NCBI GenBank assembly: GCA_012274445.1
Contig: JAAROD010000090.1
Coordinates: 806,001 to 870,000, forward strand
DNA: 64,000 bases
Direction of reading: 5' to 3'
From: Sclerotiophoma versabilis
Lineage: Eukaryota > Ascomycota > Dothideomycetes > Pleosporales > Didymellaceae
Every line of letters starts with the position of its first letter. Position 1 is the first letter of the stretch. Both the position numbers and the translations under genes were made by a program. Of the stretch, positions 1-10,588 are shown in pieces. Below the pieces are notes generated by a model, which was not told the origin of the DNA, did not search any database, and worked only from the letters and a program-made list of their open reading frames with translations.

Positions 1-1008
1 CTCCTTCAACTTGACCTGCATCAGCTCTTTGCGAGAGCTCTTGATTTTCTGGATCAGCTTTTTGACTATGGTCTGACGCATCTTCTGTTCGAAGAAATGC
101 ACCTTTGCCTCCAATCGCTTGATTCCAGCAAAATCTAACATCAGCCGTGCTACGCTCAACGATCGCGCCATTCCAGACAGCTTTTCCGCGTTCGATATGT
201 GCGATTTCGACTGTAGCTCATTCATCAGCGCCCTCACCGTCAGCAGCTTCAGCTCATCATCCAAGTCCGGCATTGCAACTCGAACATTAGCCCACATCAC
301 TAACAGGATATTGAAGAACTCTTGGTCCCGAAAGTGTGCGATTTCCGGTCTTAATGCTGTAAGTGCTTGTAGCAGCTCAGAAGAAGATTTGACAAGGGCC
401 TGCGTCTTATCAGAGCCATGAGTGAAACCCTTCAGCAGGTCGGCACGCCTTTTGATTGCAGTCTTCAGCACCTCCCGTGCACCTCTATCGTCTTCAAGGG
501 TTTGAGCCATGCGCTCGTTCCACGATAGAAGGGTCTTCTTCATGGCACCATACGTTTCTGCACCGTGTATCTGAGTGTCCTTGCCGCGAAAGACCGCGAG
601 GAGGTCATCAGGTACTTTATCTCGTGGCCCACGTCCTTGACAAATGTGACGGAGGACCCCTGTATTCAAGGACAGACAGACAGTACTTCGATCATGGCGA
701 GAGTCTTGCCTCTTGCTCGGTTGGAACGGAAATGCGTTGCTCAAACCCGCGGGCCGGCCGCTGTCATTTTCCAGGACTTCCTCGAGCTGGGTCTGCTCCT
801 GTTCGCAGAGCTGACTAAGCCAGGATATGCAGCTCGATAGATTTTCTGCAGATGTGCATCTTAGTATAGCTGTATCATGAAGCAGCAAACTAAGACTGGT
901 AGTGTCGTCTTCAGCATAGTCGTCAAAGTCCGAGTCTTCCAGATGCCGCCGAATAAGCGCTCTGCTTATGTGTCGCTTACGCCGTCTAAACATGCTGAGT
1001 GTGGACAT
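1..1008 (-). CDS. Unidentified coiled-coil protein, 3' end outside window
   Basis: A single open frame of 336 codons runs without a stop from an ATG at 1008 to the window edge, so the C-terminus is missing. A second in-frame ATG lies at 993 and could be used instead. The visible protein starts with a very basic stretch (MFRRRKRH), followed by an acidic patch (LEDSDFDDYAEDD). The rest is mostly helical and charged: a segment around residues 170-200 (MKKTLLSWNERMAQ) and a Lys-rich end (KKLIQKIKSSRKEL) suggest coiled coils. I do not recognise a family. It is divergent from the transporter gene at 1922, with about 0.9 kb between the two starts. Coding status rests on frame length and sensible composition. 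Confidence 0.6.
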   Translation of the reverse strand, partial: MSTLSMFRRRKRHISRALIRRHLEDSDFDDYAEDDTTSLSLLLHDTAILRCTSAENLSSCISWLSQLCEQEQTQLEEVLENDSGRPAGLSNAFPFQPSKRQDSRHDRSTVCLSLNTGVLRHICQGRGPRDKVPDDLLAVFRGKDTQIHGAETYGAMKKTLLSWNERMAQTLEDDRGAREVLKTAIKRRADLLKGFTHGSDKTQALVKSSSELLQALTALRPEIAHFRDQEFFNILLVMWANVRVAMPDLDDELKLLTVRALMNELQSKSHISNAEKLSGMARSLSVARLMLDFAGIKRLEAKVHFFEQKMRQTIVKKLIQKIKSSRKELMQVKLKE

Positions 1009-1921
1009 GGCTTTGTGTTGGTTGTGGGGCAGGACTTGGGAAACAGGCATTGATGACGTCGCATGTTACAGATTGCGTGTTGCTCAGATCAGCTTGGATA
1101 TGTGATGCTACGTGTCTAGCAATGGGTAGAGAACATGGACTGCCTCCAACTTCACAATTGATAGTGACCGCGTACTCTGGATATGCGTGACTATTGGACG
1201 TCACAGAACCAGCCTCATCAAGATGTGATGTCCTTGACAGATTTTAGAATTGCGATCCCCAGCATTTGTCTGATATGCACATCCATGCGGCAGATCCATA
1301 TTAACGGTTCGCGATCAGGCTGTTCGGCTAGGGTTGCCTGTGTGACAGGGATCGTGTACCTGTCATCCAGCCCCGTCGCACGATCTGGCAGCCGTTGCAA
1401 GCAGCCGTTACGAATACTTGAGGCTCCTATCATTCTATGGCGCGCGCTGGTACACGGCTTCGTCGACGACGTTTCTTCACTGACCGTGCTGCCGCCGCCG
1501 GAACCTGCACAGCTGGTGATGTGAGGTGGATCGTCGATGGTGCTGGCTCCTTCGGGGAACGACAATGGGACCGACCGTAATATTAGCCTGTCCAATCACG
1601 AGCATTGCTGCAAAATGCTGTTGACCATATCGCTGCACGACACAATGTCGCAACAGCAGCAGCGTCGTTACATATACCATGCAGGGTAACAGTGCTGCAT
1701 AGAACGGAGCCGAAGGTTCTCGCGATAGCACACCGTATGTTGACGCGTGACCTTGCGATCCAGACCTGCGCCTGTCTCGTGCACTGGCAGGGTCTGGTCA
1801 AATTTAACTCCCGAGTGCCCGCTTTCTTAAAGTTTCCCACAGCGAGCCCTTCTACCAAACTTTAACCACAACTCCTTTTTGCCCTGCGTCTGCACTCTGA
1901 GGAGCTCCTTTGCTGCTCTTC
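1009..1921. other. Divergent intergenic region
   Basis: This is the shared 5' region of the minus-strand gene ending at 1 and the plus-strand transporter. The last 60 bases before 1922 are pyrimidine-rich, as is common upstream of fungal start codons. Short overlapping frames on both strands show no coherent protein and no clear TATA box was seen. Confidence 0.5.
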
Positions 1922-3881
1922 ATGTCACTGATCCAGCATGTCACGCAACAAGAGGGTACTGATCGAGAGGAGGCGCTCGTCGACTTGTTCTTATCGCCGA
2001 TAGACCGGCTTGAAAGCCGAGAGCAGGCTTCGGAACGTCGGCTCTCACTGCAAAGCCATCACTCCAACGCAGGCTTCTTGCAAGCAGGCAAGTCGGTGAA
2101 ACGTGTGATCAGTTACGATACGCTTCACAAGCCTTTGGAACCGGCTGCTGGAGACATTGACGGCGGCATAACACAGTACAATGTGTCGACTTTCAAGCGT
2201 GCCGGTATGCATCCCCGCCGCGGACCGTGTCACACGACCACTTACTAAGATCTACACAGCGCAAGTTTTCGCCGTCGTTCTGGCCTGCTGGTTTGCCAGC
2301 GGCATTGTCTTTGGGTTTGCGGCGCTTAAACCCATCCTAATCAAAGAAGGCGTTTACAGAGATCTCTGCACACGAGAAGAGCTAGATGAGGAAGTCGAAG
2401 TCTGCTACGAACAAGACCTGCGCCTCAACTTTTTCTTTTCGCTCGCGTCTACTACAGCCAATGTGTCTGCTCTTCTTGTTGGAACGATACTGGATCGCTA
2501 TGGGCCCAGAGTCTGTTATTTCGTTGGTTCGGCTTGCCTTGCTGCTGGCAGCATCATAATGAGCCTCGCCTTTCAGATCGACGAGTTCGACGGCTATACA
2601 ATGGGAAACTTCTTCCTTGCGCTTGGAGGCACATTTGTGTTCTTGCCATCTTTCCAGATTGCTAACGCGTTCCCGAAGTACAGCGGCACTATTGTAGCGC
2701 TCGTCACTGGCGCCTTTGATGCATCTGCAGCTGTCTACCTTTTCTACAGACTTGCATATGATGGCACTGATGGGGCCTTCAAGCCGCACAGGTTCTTCCT
2801 CTACTATCTTATCGTTCCAGCAGCGATTGTCGTTGCCCAGCTGACCTTCTTGCCATCTGAGAACTACAAGACTGCCCCTCAACTGGAGATGAAGATCCAG
2901 CGTGCCGCGGGAAATGAGCGAGACGTCCACACTTCGGATGAGGACCTTCCTGCCGACGAAGTTTGGAGGCGCAGAAAGAACCGCAGCGCCCGTCGCCGCA
3001 AGCGTTTGAGTAAGCTCGATGAGCTCATTGGCGATGAAGTTGCACGAAAGAGACAGGAAGAGAAGCACGAGCAGAATCTCGAGGCATCAGGAGTCTGGGG
3101 TGCCCTGCACAACAAGACTGCCGTCGAGCAGATGCTTACGCCTTGGTTTATATTGTTGGCCCTTCTCACAGTCATGCAGATGGTGCGCATGAACTATTTC
3201 ATCGCATCTATTCGAGAGCAGTACGCGTACATGCTCGGATCCGTTGATCTGGCTGCGCGCGTCAACGATTTCTTCGATTGGGCACTCCCTCTTGGAGGTG
3301 TTCTCAGTACCCCCTTTCTCGGCATGCTCCTCGACAACGTCAGTACTCCTGGCGTGCTCCTCATCATCGTCATCATCGCTACTGCTATCGGTGTTATCGG
3401 CTCCATCGGGACGCTCTGGGCAGGATACATCAACGTCCTTCTTTTCGTCTTCATGCGCCCACTCTACTACTCCGCCATGTCCGACTACGCGACCAAGGTG
3501 TTCGGCTTCGCCACTTTCGGCCGCGTGTACGGAACAATCATCTGCTTCTCCGGCTTGATCAACCTTTCGCAGACCGGAATCGACGCGATTACAAAGCGCA
3601 CTTTCAACGGCAATCCCGTGCCCATCAACAGCCTTCTCGCAGGTCTTACATTCGTCATCGGCACCGCGCTCGTCATCTACGTGACAGTGCAAATGTACCG
3701 TATGCGCAAGAAGCTGGACGAGGAGGACGCCATCACCATCACCAACACCGATGTGGGCAGCATCATGGAGAGCTTGCTGGAGGAGGACGAGCCGAGGGAC
3801 TATGGCAGTATTGCCCCGGCCCCGGTCCGCCAATCGAGGGAGTACGAGCAGCCCGGCCGCCCGGTACGCGAGTACGTCTGA
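1922..3881 (+). CDS. MFS transporter, SLC43/FMP42-like
   Basis: Two exons, 1922-2204 and 2260-3881, encode 634 residues. The intron has a GTATGC donor, a CTTACTAAG-like branch point and an ACACAG acceptor, and its phase (1) matches exactly across the join. The protein has a cytosolic N-terminus of about 95 residues, then a major-facilitator fold with about 12 membrane segments. Characteristic segments are GFAALKPILI, LNFFFSLAST and the loop DRYGPR between membrane helices. A long, very basic central loop (RRRKNRSARRRKR) separates the two halves. In known families this pattern matches the SLC43 amino-acid transporters and yeast Fmp42, so a plasma or organelle membrane solute carrier, possibly for amino acids, is likely. 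The substrate is inferred. A model starting at the ATG at 2181 would avoid the intron but lose the upstream exon. Confidence 0.85.
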
Positions 3882-4159
3882 ACGACACGCTGCCAATATA
3901 ATTCCGACGAGAGAAGAGCCAATGCACACTGGTGCCGGTTGTCTGGTTCATCTACGGCCCAACGCTTATGCTTATGCCTATACTTATGGTTATACCCTAT
4001 CAGCTATTATTATCACGCACGCATCATCACGTTTCAGCGGTGCAGTCAGCCAGTCAGTGTCGTTTCGCATGTCAACAATGTAAAGAATTCACGGCCTTTC
4101 CCACTTTCCATTTCGCAAAAGCATGTCATGAAAACCAGCCTGTTTGGCTGTCATTTGTT

Positions 4160-4195
4160 GGTTCGGTTTGGTTGGTTTGGTTTGGTTTGTTTTGG
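4160..4195. repeat. GGTTT-type simple repeat
   Basis: Imperfect tandem GGTTT/GGTTTG units in the 3' intergenic region after the transporter gene. Confidence 0.8.
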
Positions 4196-4308
4196 TATGT
4201 CTGGTTCTGTACTGGCATAGTGCGTCAAGCGGTATCTATCAAGCGGTATCTGACAAGCGTTTATAATTTTGGCTCTCCTAATTCGGGTATTCCTTCAGCG
4301 TATTTATA

Positions 4309-4334
4309 CAAGCGAGCGAGCGAGTGAGCGAGCG
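4309..4334. repeat. GAGC tetranucleotide repeat
   Basis: Imperfect tandem GAGC units, with one GAGT variant. Confidence 0.8.
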
Positions 4335-4604
4335 TATTAGCACACCCTAACTGACTGGGGACGTATACTGTAGAAGTTAGTCGTGTAGAGTTGGTGTAGT
4401 AGAAAATCTCATAGAGAAAATCTCGTAGAGGGCAATTTGGAACATCAACACATGAATGGAGCTTATTGCCACGAATCCAAGGGGTAACTGCAAACAAATG
4501 TGAAGATGGAATATGCGGTCGATAATTAATTGTCTTGCTATGCTGTGTTCGTTGTATTATTGTAGGACTGTGGACGACTTCCGGCGCTTTGCTTTGCTTT
4601 GCTG

Positions 4605-4646
4605 CGTAGATACTCGTAGATACTCGTAGATACTCGTAGATACTCG
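4605..4646. repeat. Tandem 10-bp repeat, four copies
   Basis: Four consecutive copies of a 10-bp unit (CGTAGATACT). A short GCTTT repeat lies just before it at about 4586-4603. Confidence 0.9.
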
Positions 4647-4791
4647 AACCCTCGCCCAAGTGTAACTAGTGTGTACAGTATGTCTGTGATTTGTACCGAC
4701 ATGCATTGCGTAGCTAGCAAACGACGTATCCCGACGCACGAGCTGTCACGCCTTGGCAGAGACTACTACCGATGGCGGTGCAGCGATTTCC

Positions 4792-4796
<5 letters not shown>

Positions 4797-4827
<31 letters not shown>
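4797..4827 (+). repeat. Poly-A run of 31
   Basis: An uninterrupted run of 31 A residues in non-coding DNA. No target-site duplication or retroelement body was recognised next to it. Confidence 0.95.
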
Positions 4828-4828
<1 letters not shown>

Positions 4829-5007
4829 ATCTGTAAGGTGGCTACGGTATCGCGCGGATTGTAAGCATTAGTAGGTGTCATTGACGAAACCGTCCGGGGT
4901 CTCCAGCACTCGGGCTGCAAAACGGCGCAGTTGAGCAAGCAGATGCAGTTTTCCAGCCTCGGGGGTGTTCAAGGGTAACACACATCAACGGCATTTTCGA
5001 TGCATCT

Positions 5008-5173
5008 TCATCCAGTATTCAGGAATCCGCGGATAGCATTGCGACTCCGCTCTTGCGTAAAGGCTTCCATCTTGACGCCCTCAAGCACAGCGTGCATCGC
5101 TGCTTCTTCTCCCGTACCCACGGGCTCGACTCTGATCCGCCACTGTGCGCGCCTTACTGCCCATTCTCGCTCC

Positions 5174-5231
<58 letters not shown>

Positions 5232-7264
5232 CTGTCTTGGACGGGAAACCGTCGTTGACGCCGTATTCTAAGTCTTTCCCGTTCAGTATCAGAGCACAGC
5301 TGGTGCCAATGCGTGCTTTAATGTTGAGCTCGCTAAGCCCCGAGGTAGTGGGCGGATGTGCGTACGTGAGAGCTAGTGGTTGTATGGCTGGCAGACCCAT
5401 CTTGGACGCAATGATCTTGAAGAGAGAGGTCATACGGCGGAGCGTATCGCCGTGGAATGTAACATGCGCGTTGAAGCCCAGGGGCATGGCTGAGGCAGAT
5501 GAAAGGATGAGGGTCGTTGATTCGCTGGAGCTTGTTTCTAAGATAAGGATGTGTTTCGATGTAGCGTCGTCAGTGTATGGTCGCGCGTAGGATACATATC
5601 CTGGTATCGAAGATAGATTTGAAGTCGACGGATCTGATTCGGTGGATACAATGTCCGGTGTGAACGATACCCCGGACTGCCGTATATCCTCCAACCTCAT
5701 CAATATCTCATTTTGGCCCCTTTTGAGGTTGTAACTTTTCTCGCAAGCCACCAATCGCTGCTCCAACCCTTTCAGATGGAAGTACCGTGCGTCCCGCAAC
5801 AGATTTGCCCTATGTGTCTCGCTCCTAATTTCCACGTCGTAGCCTTGCAGCATTTTCATCAACTCGCCAAATGTCTCGCCGCTCTTGTTCGGTACGGATG
5901 GCGGGCTGATGGATGGTGGGCGCAGCAGCGCATTGCGGTCGAGGCCAGGGAACACTTCTGAGGGCGTGCTAAACCATTGCGCAAAGCCAAGGGAGAAGTA
6001 GTTGGGGCTGTCGCCGGGGGCGGAGAAGGAGTCGCGTGGGATGCGGAAGGGTGTACCGCCGACGGAGATGAATATGTCGGATTTGAAGAGTTGTTTGGTC
6101 AAACGAGGGACTGCGTGGTGTCAGTAGACATGTGATGGTGAGGGGAAAGGGGGGACGTACGTGAGTAGAACTGCGCGTCTGCGAAGAGCTTGACGAAGTG
6201 TTCGCCGTCGCGGGGGACGATGTGGTAGCCCTGGAGGTGGAGGGCTATATCGCGGAAGGTGTCGGGGTCGCGGTCGATGTACAGCGTCCTCACATCGTTG
6301 GTACGGCGGGCGTTGTTGTGAAGCTGTTCGCTGAAGAAGTGCGAAAAGTACGAGGGTGCTCTTGGAGTGTCAGCTTGTCTCTGCATAGACATTGCGAGAT
6401 GCAGCACGTACCGTCTGAACAGAGCGAGGCGCCAGAGAGTCTGAACAGCGCCGAGCCAATTTGTATGGGGAAGACTCTGCCCGCTGGCAGCGTGTCGCCG
6501 CTGGCAGACGCCTCTACAACCCTCCTTGGCTCGGAGACGTCAATCTCTCTACCTTGCGGGCCGGTGCCCTTGGCTCCGTTCTTGCGCCACTGTGCTTCGC
6601 CGTTGCTCTGTATGCTTGACTGGTTGGCCGTGGCTGCGATCTGCGCCACGTTGGCGATTGGTGATGGCTGCGCATCAGCGAAGACAGCGGCTGCGGGACT
6701 CTGCGAAGCCGTCGACGACGCGCGTGACACAGCCCGACGTTTTGTGGGGTTCTGCTGCTCGTTCGCGCCTTGCTGGGCCATCGTCGGCAGCTCGGCGTCT
6801 GACTTGCGCTTCATGTTGGGAGACTCGGCTGGATTTGGCGGCAGCGGTCGCGGCGGGGGAGCCAGCGGATGTACGAGGGGCGGGCTGCTGAAGTTGGTCG
6901 CACGGGTTTTGCCGTCGTGAGGCTCCTGTATGAGCTCGCCCTGTGGCTCGTTAGGTGTCGGCAGTTGCGTCAAGTCTAGCGACTGCGACCAGTCCCAGGC
7001 TGCCTGTGCGTAAGGGTCGAAGCTGTAGTAGCTAGGAACCGGCCCTGCAGCTACCTGTTGCGCTTGCTGAGGGCTAGGATCGGAGTAGATCAAAGGCGAG
7101 TCTTGTTGGAGTGCCTGGTTTGGGGTTGCATAGCCTCCTTGAACATATGCGTTGCCCTCAGGCGCATTGTAATGCCCGTACGCTTGAGGTGGATATGATG
7201 CTGCTTGGTCAGAGCTCCGAGGTACAAAGTCGCGCGGCAATGATGCGTCGGCTGGATCTGGCAT
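5008..7264 (-). CDS. Double BTB-like domain protein with poly-Asn tract
   Basis: Three exons on the minus strand (7264-6412, 6358-6161, 6110-5008) encode 717 residues. Both introns (53 and 50 nt) have GTACGT donors, are phase 1 and keep the frame. The start is the first ATG after a TTG-initiated extension. Residues 1 to about 260 are Pro/Gln/Ser-rich and look disordered. From about residue 265 comes one BTB/T1-like module (PIQIGSALFRLSG... YFSHFF... DRDPDTFRDIALHLQGY), followed at about 357 by a second (DIFISVGGTPFRIPRDSF). Near the C-terminus lies a run of about 19 Asn encoded by a trinucleotide repeat. BTB folds mediate protein-protein contacts, often in transcription or ubiquitin ligase adaptors. 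The precise role here is unknown. Confidence 0.8.
5174..5231. repeat. TTG microsatellite inside coding sequence (poly-Asn)
   Basis: About 19 perfect TTG units, read as AAC (Asn) on the minus strand within the BTB-like gene. It is likely length-polymorphic. Confidence 0.95.
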
Positions 7265-8184
7265 GTGACCCAATCACTCAATATGCTTCTCTACAATCTC
7301 GAGCGATCGAGTAGCCGGAATGCCCAAGCAGGCTCCACGGGGAGGAGGAGCGAATCTTTGCAATTGCTGATGGAGAGCTGAGTAATTGCGGAGAGGTTTA
7401 CTCAAACCGGAGTAGTGCGTTCTTGCTCGAAATGGATCCTCGTCGAGCTTCAATCGTGGATGGCTTCGGTGTCGATAGGGGAGAAGGTTGCTGAACATGT
7501 CGCTGTACCTTGTGTTGCGATCGTTGTTGTATTATAAACTCGCCTTGTGCGCCTCACACCGCGACCTTCTTGTGACCGCAGTCATCTCGGACGTAGCCAT
7601 CGCACGAGCATAGAAGAATCCAGAAAACTACTGCATTTGCCCATCGCCGTGCGCGACGAAGCGGAACGATCTGTCCCTGGACCCAAATAGCGCTGGGGCT
7701 GAGGCTGACACACGTTTAGTGCTTGGAAATAGGAAAATGTACGTGGCTTGGCCTACGTTGGTGACTGAGATTTGCTGACATGAGGTTATCCGCGTGCTAT
7801 CGCCACTAGTATTCTGAGATCGACGCTGCATGTCGGAAACTGGCACACACCGTGCCCGGGCGAACAACGTTATGTCCACGTTGTTTCGGCCGAACGCTCA
7901 ACACCGAGAGCCGTGCTGATGATCGGACGCAGAGCCTGAACGCAGCATGATGCCTGTCATTGCCAAACGTTGCATTAGGCTGAGATCCAACCCTAGGCTT
8001 TGCGATATCTGACAGACGGCTTTACTAAATTCGGTCCAAGACTCGTAGGTGGCTTACCATACCATTACTGGCTATAATGTTATCGGCCCCGAAGCCCCGA
8101 GGTTGGTTCAATCGCTCCATATCACACTTTTGAGCTTGTACTTGCAGCAATGCCGTTTCTAGAATTCAATTTGCTCAAATTTTA
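7265..8184. other. Intergenic region upstream of BTB-like gene
   Basis: It separates the start of the BTB-like gene from the 3' end of the OSGIN-like gene on the same strand. A TTATAA-type AT patch at about 7531-7541 is about 270 bases upstream of the BTB start. No gene was recognised; the 83-codon minus-strand frame at 7628-7879 has no support. Confidence 0.5.
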
Positions 8185-9929
8185 CTACACGTCTGGTCTT
8201 CTGGGCCCAAGTCCCCCGGCCCACCATCCAGAGTCCACCCAAAAGCGGTTCGAAGCTGCAGCAACCTCCACACTCTTCACCAACTTCCGCCTATCGAGAT
8301 GCAGATCCCCATGTCCATTCGTAAGCTCGCCCGGCGTCGTGAGCCCTGACTTTGCTGCTCGAGACACCGGGCTCGTGCCTGTGGAATCACTTTTGCCATC
8401 TGAAGCCGGGCTTGCAGAACGTGATGTCGAGCTTGTGCGGCTGTGTGTGGTTGTAGTTGGGGTGTCGGATGAAAAGGTAGGTGGAATGGCGCCTAAGATT
8501 CGTCCCGCAGCGAATACGCAGCCGCCTACTGCGTGCCGAATAAGCGAGTCGCCAGTCAGGCTACCGGTTACAAACACGTTCTTTGCTACTTCGAGAGAGG
8601 TTTCTGCCTTAGCGCGAAGCGTGCGACCAGATATCTGCGTCGTAGATATTGAATCCAGAGGTGTGGGAGATAGGATCTCGGCCTGTAAGGCAGAGGACAA
8701 GAAGTCTATAGTGCCACGGCGGCCGACTACATATTCGAGACCACCAACTTCATAAACTCTTATCTCGCCGGATGTGAGCCGAAGAGTTACTTCTGCTCTG
8801 CCTGTGGAGGAGGATACAGAAACGTCGCTAATTTCAGCGTTCGGGAGACCCTCGTACAGCGTCCAGTCACGCTGGCTAAAGAAAGGGTTGTTGGTTGATT
8901 TGCGACGTGGTAGAGGTGTTCGCGCGGCGCGGCTCTTAGTCGATGCTATAGCAGCGAGTTTCATCTGCCGATACACAGTCGCGTATTCTGGATATGCCGA
9001 GTGGTGGCAGCCGCGCAACGGCGACGGCCGCTTGTCTGGGGCCCACTGGTAGACATGGATAATCCTACGGGCCGGCGGTGCAGAGATGATAACGTCTGCA
9101 GCTGAGAATCCGGATCCAACGACTAGCAATGGCGCATCTCGCGAATCCAGCTCCGCGATGGGAGTAAGCAGTGGAGGTGGTGGGATATTGACTGTGAAGA
9201 TACCAGAGGCAAGGACCAGGTGCTTACAGCGTATGCCTAGAGACCCAATAATGAATCCGTCCGATATACGGTACACATCGTCGACCTTGATGCCAGCGTA
9301 GATTGAATCTGATATACCCACAGCTTCTGGGTAGTTTCGCAAATAATCGGCGAATTCGGTCCTTGATGGACGCACGAAATCGCACTCATCTTCCTGCTCA
9401 ACCTTGCCCACGTGGTCGGCATAAGAGTAGCCTGGAAGCGAGAGCTGTTCGGCGTAGCTCAGTGTGCCAATGTCGGCGCTGGCAGAGACCGGGTTATCTG
9501 CCCATTGTCCACCCACCTGTTCGGTATCTCCAATAGCAACGTGCGATATGGCTTTTTCAGGCTCGTAGCGCCACTCTACACATGACTTTGGATTAATCTC
9601 TGTGTCTGCATTCGGCCGGATGAGCGTATCGAGGAGGGTATTGACCGGCAGCGCCTGTGTCGAGTAGCGCAGCGAGGAAAGGAAGTGTGCATACAGGTCT
9701 GACGTTAGGTGCAGCAGATTTGGATCCTTGGACAATTTAGCATCGAGGATGTTGTCATAGTGTCCACCAATGTAGTAAGGAATATGGCCGTGCAGAATGT
9801 ACGATAGGATGAGGGCCGAGGGGCCATTGCCTTGTATTAATCAGCAGCTGCCTCCCAAAAGTCATGGCAGCTCGATGCTTTCATACCGATGATCACCGTG
9901 TCGACGCATTGCGGGAGCGAGCGAGCCAT
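8185..9929 (-). CDS. OSGIN-like FAD/NAD-binding oxidoreductase
   Basis: Two exons, 9929-9887 and 9830-8185, encode 562 residues. The 56-nt intron (GTATGA donor, CTGATTAATACAAG end) interrupts the first nucleotide-binding loop, and joining it restores VIIGNGPSALILSY, a GxGxxG Rossmann signature near residue 12. Next comes a segment typical of the OSGIN1/2 (oxidative stress-induced growth inhibitor) family (HIPYYIGGHYDN, LLDTLIRPNAD, VGGQWAD). A second dinucleotide-binding motif, LLVVGSGFSAADV, lies mid-protein, and a C-terminal ATG-type motif is seen around VFVTGSLTGDSLIRHAVGG. The last 90 residues are Ser/Thr-rich. The family resembles flavin monooxygenases; the fungal substrate is unknown. 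It was identified from remembered family motifs. Confidence 0.8.
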
Positions 9930-10588
9930 GGAATGCTGCGGCAGGCAGTAGAGGCCATGAGGGAGTCTTCGGGTCTTAACGCGGGCGGACGGGTAGGGAG
10001 AGGTGGTGTATATACCTAGTCAAAGACTTGTAGATGACGGATCTATAATTCTTCGGCGCTAAAATGCGGTCGATTCCGTCTCTGTTTAGTAGCTTAGTGG
10101 GTACCGGTCTCGCCTTCCACATTGGTGGGGACTTTCCCAAGGCCCAACATGTCAGCTATGAGGATGAGCAAAAGCGGGCCTTGGGGTGCCCTGCATTGTA
10201 AGAATTTCTGTTGCGATTGACGCGCGTGTTGCGTGTTGGTAACGTGAGAGATTGTAGGGTTGGTTGCTTAGGAATACGCCGTGGGGTTACGATGAGGTCA
10301 CAAGCTTAGTCGTGGAGCATGTGGGGTACTGCCGGCTGCAGTGCATTTCGAACATGCAGGTGTGGCCATTCAAAACAATCAAAGTGGTATCTATCTCCGC
10401 CAAATCCAAACGTCTGTTCTTGGATATCAAACCTGTGCAGTGATAAAAGTGAATAGAAATGGGCGAAATGGCTCCAAAGCATATCTACCGACTTCCAGCT
10501 GAAGCCGGACAAGCTCCCCACATTACGTCCGCATCTGGTCCGCGTGCATGACCTGATTAGTTACCAACCCCCATTACCCAACATCACC
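9930..10588. other. Intergenic region, OSGIN-like promoter side
   Basis: It holds the 5' region of the OSGIN-like gene and the 3' flank of the GAT-domain gene. A TATATAC-like patch lies about 80 bases upstream of the OSGIN-like start, near 10008-10015. No gene was seen. Confidence 0.45.

Larger units (their letters stand above)
3882..5007. other. Convergent intergenic region with simple repeats
   Basis: It lies between the 3' ends of the MFS gene and the BTB-like gene. It holds several simple repeats (listed separately) and no credible gene. The poly-A run at 4797-4827 could be a retroposition scar, but I see no element attached to it. Confidence 0.6.

Noticed and set aside
1218..1595. 125-codon minus-strand frame in the first intergenic region
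   Set aside because: There is no motif, overlapping frames exist on both strands, and the composition is typical of non-coding DNA.
3087..3929. 280-codon minus-strand open frame
   Set aside because: It lies wholly antisense to the MFS exon, is Asp/His/Val-rich as expected of a shadow frame, and has no domain.
4797..4827. Poly-A tract as the tail of a retrotransposed element
   Set aside because: No open frame, target-site duplication or SINE/LINE-like sequence precedes it.
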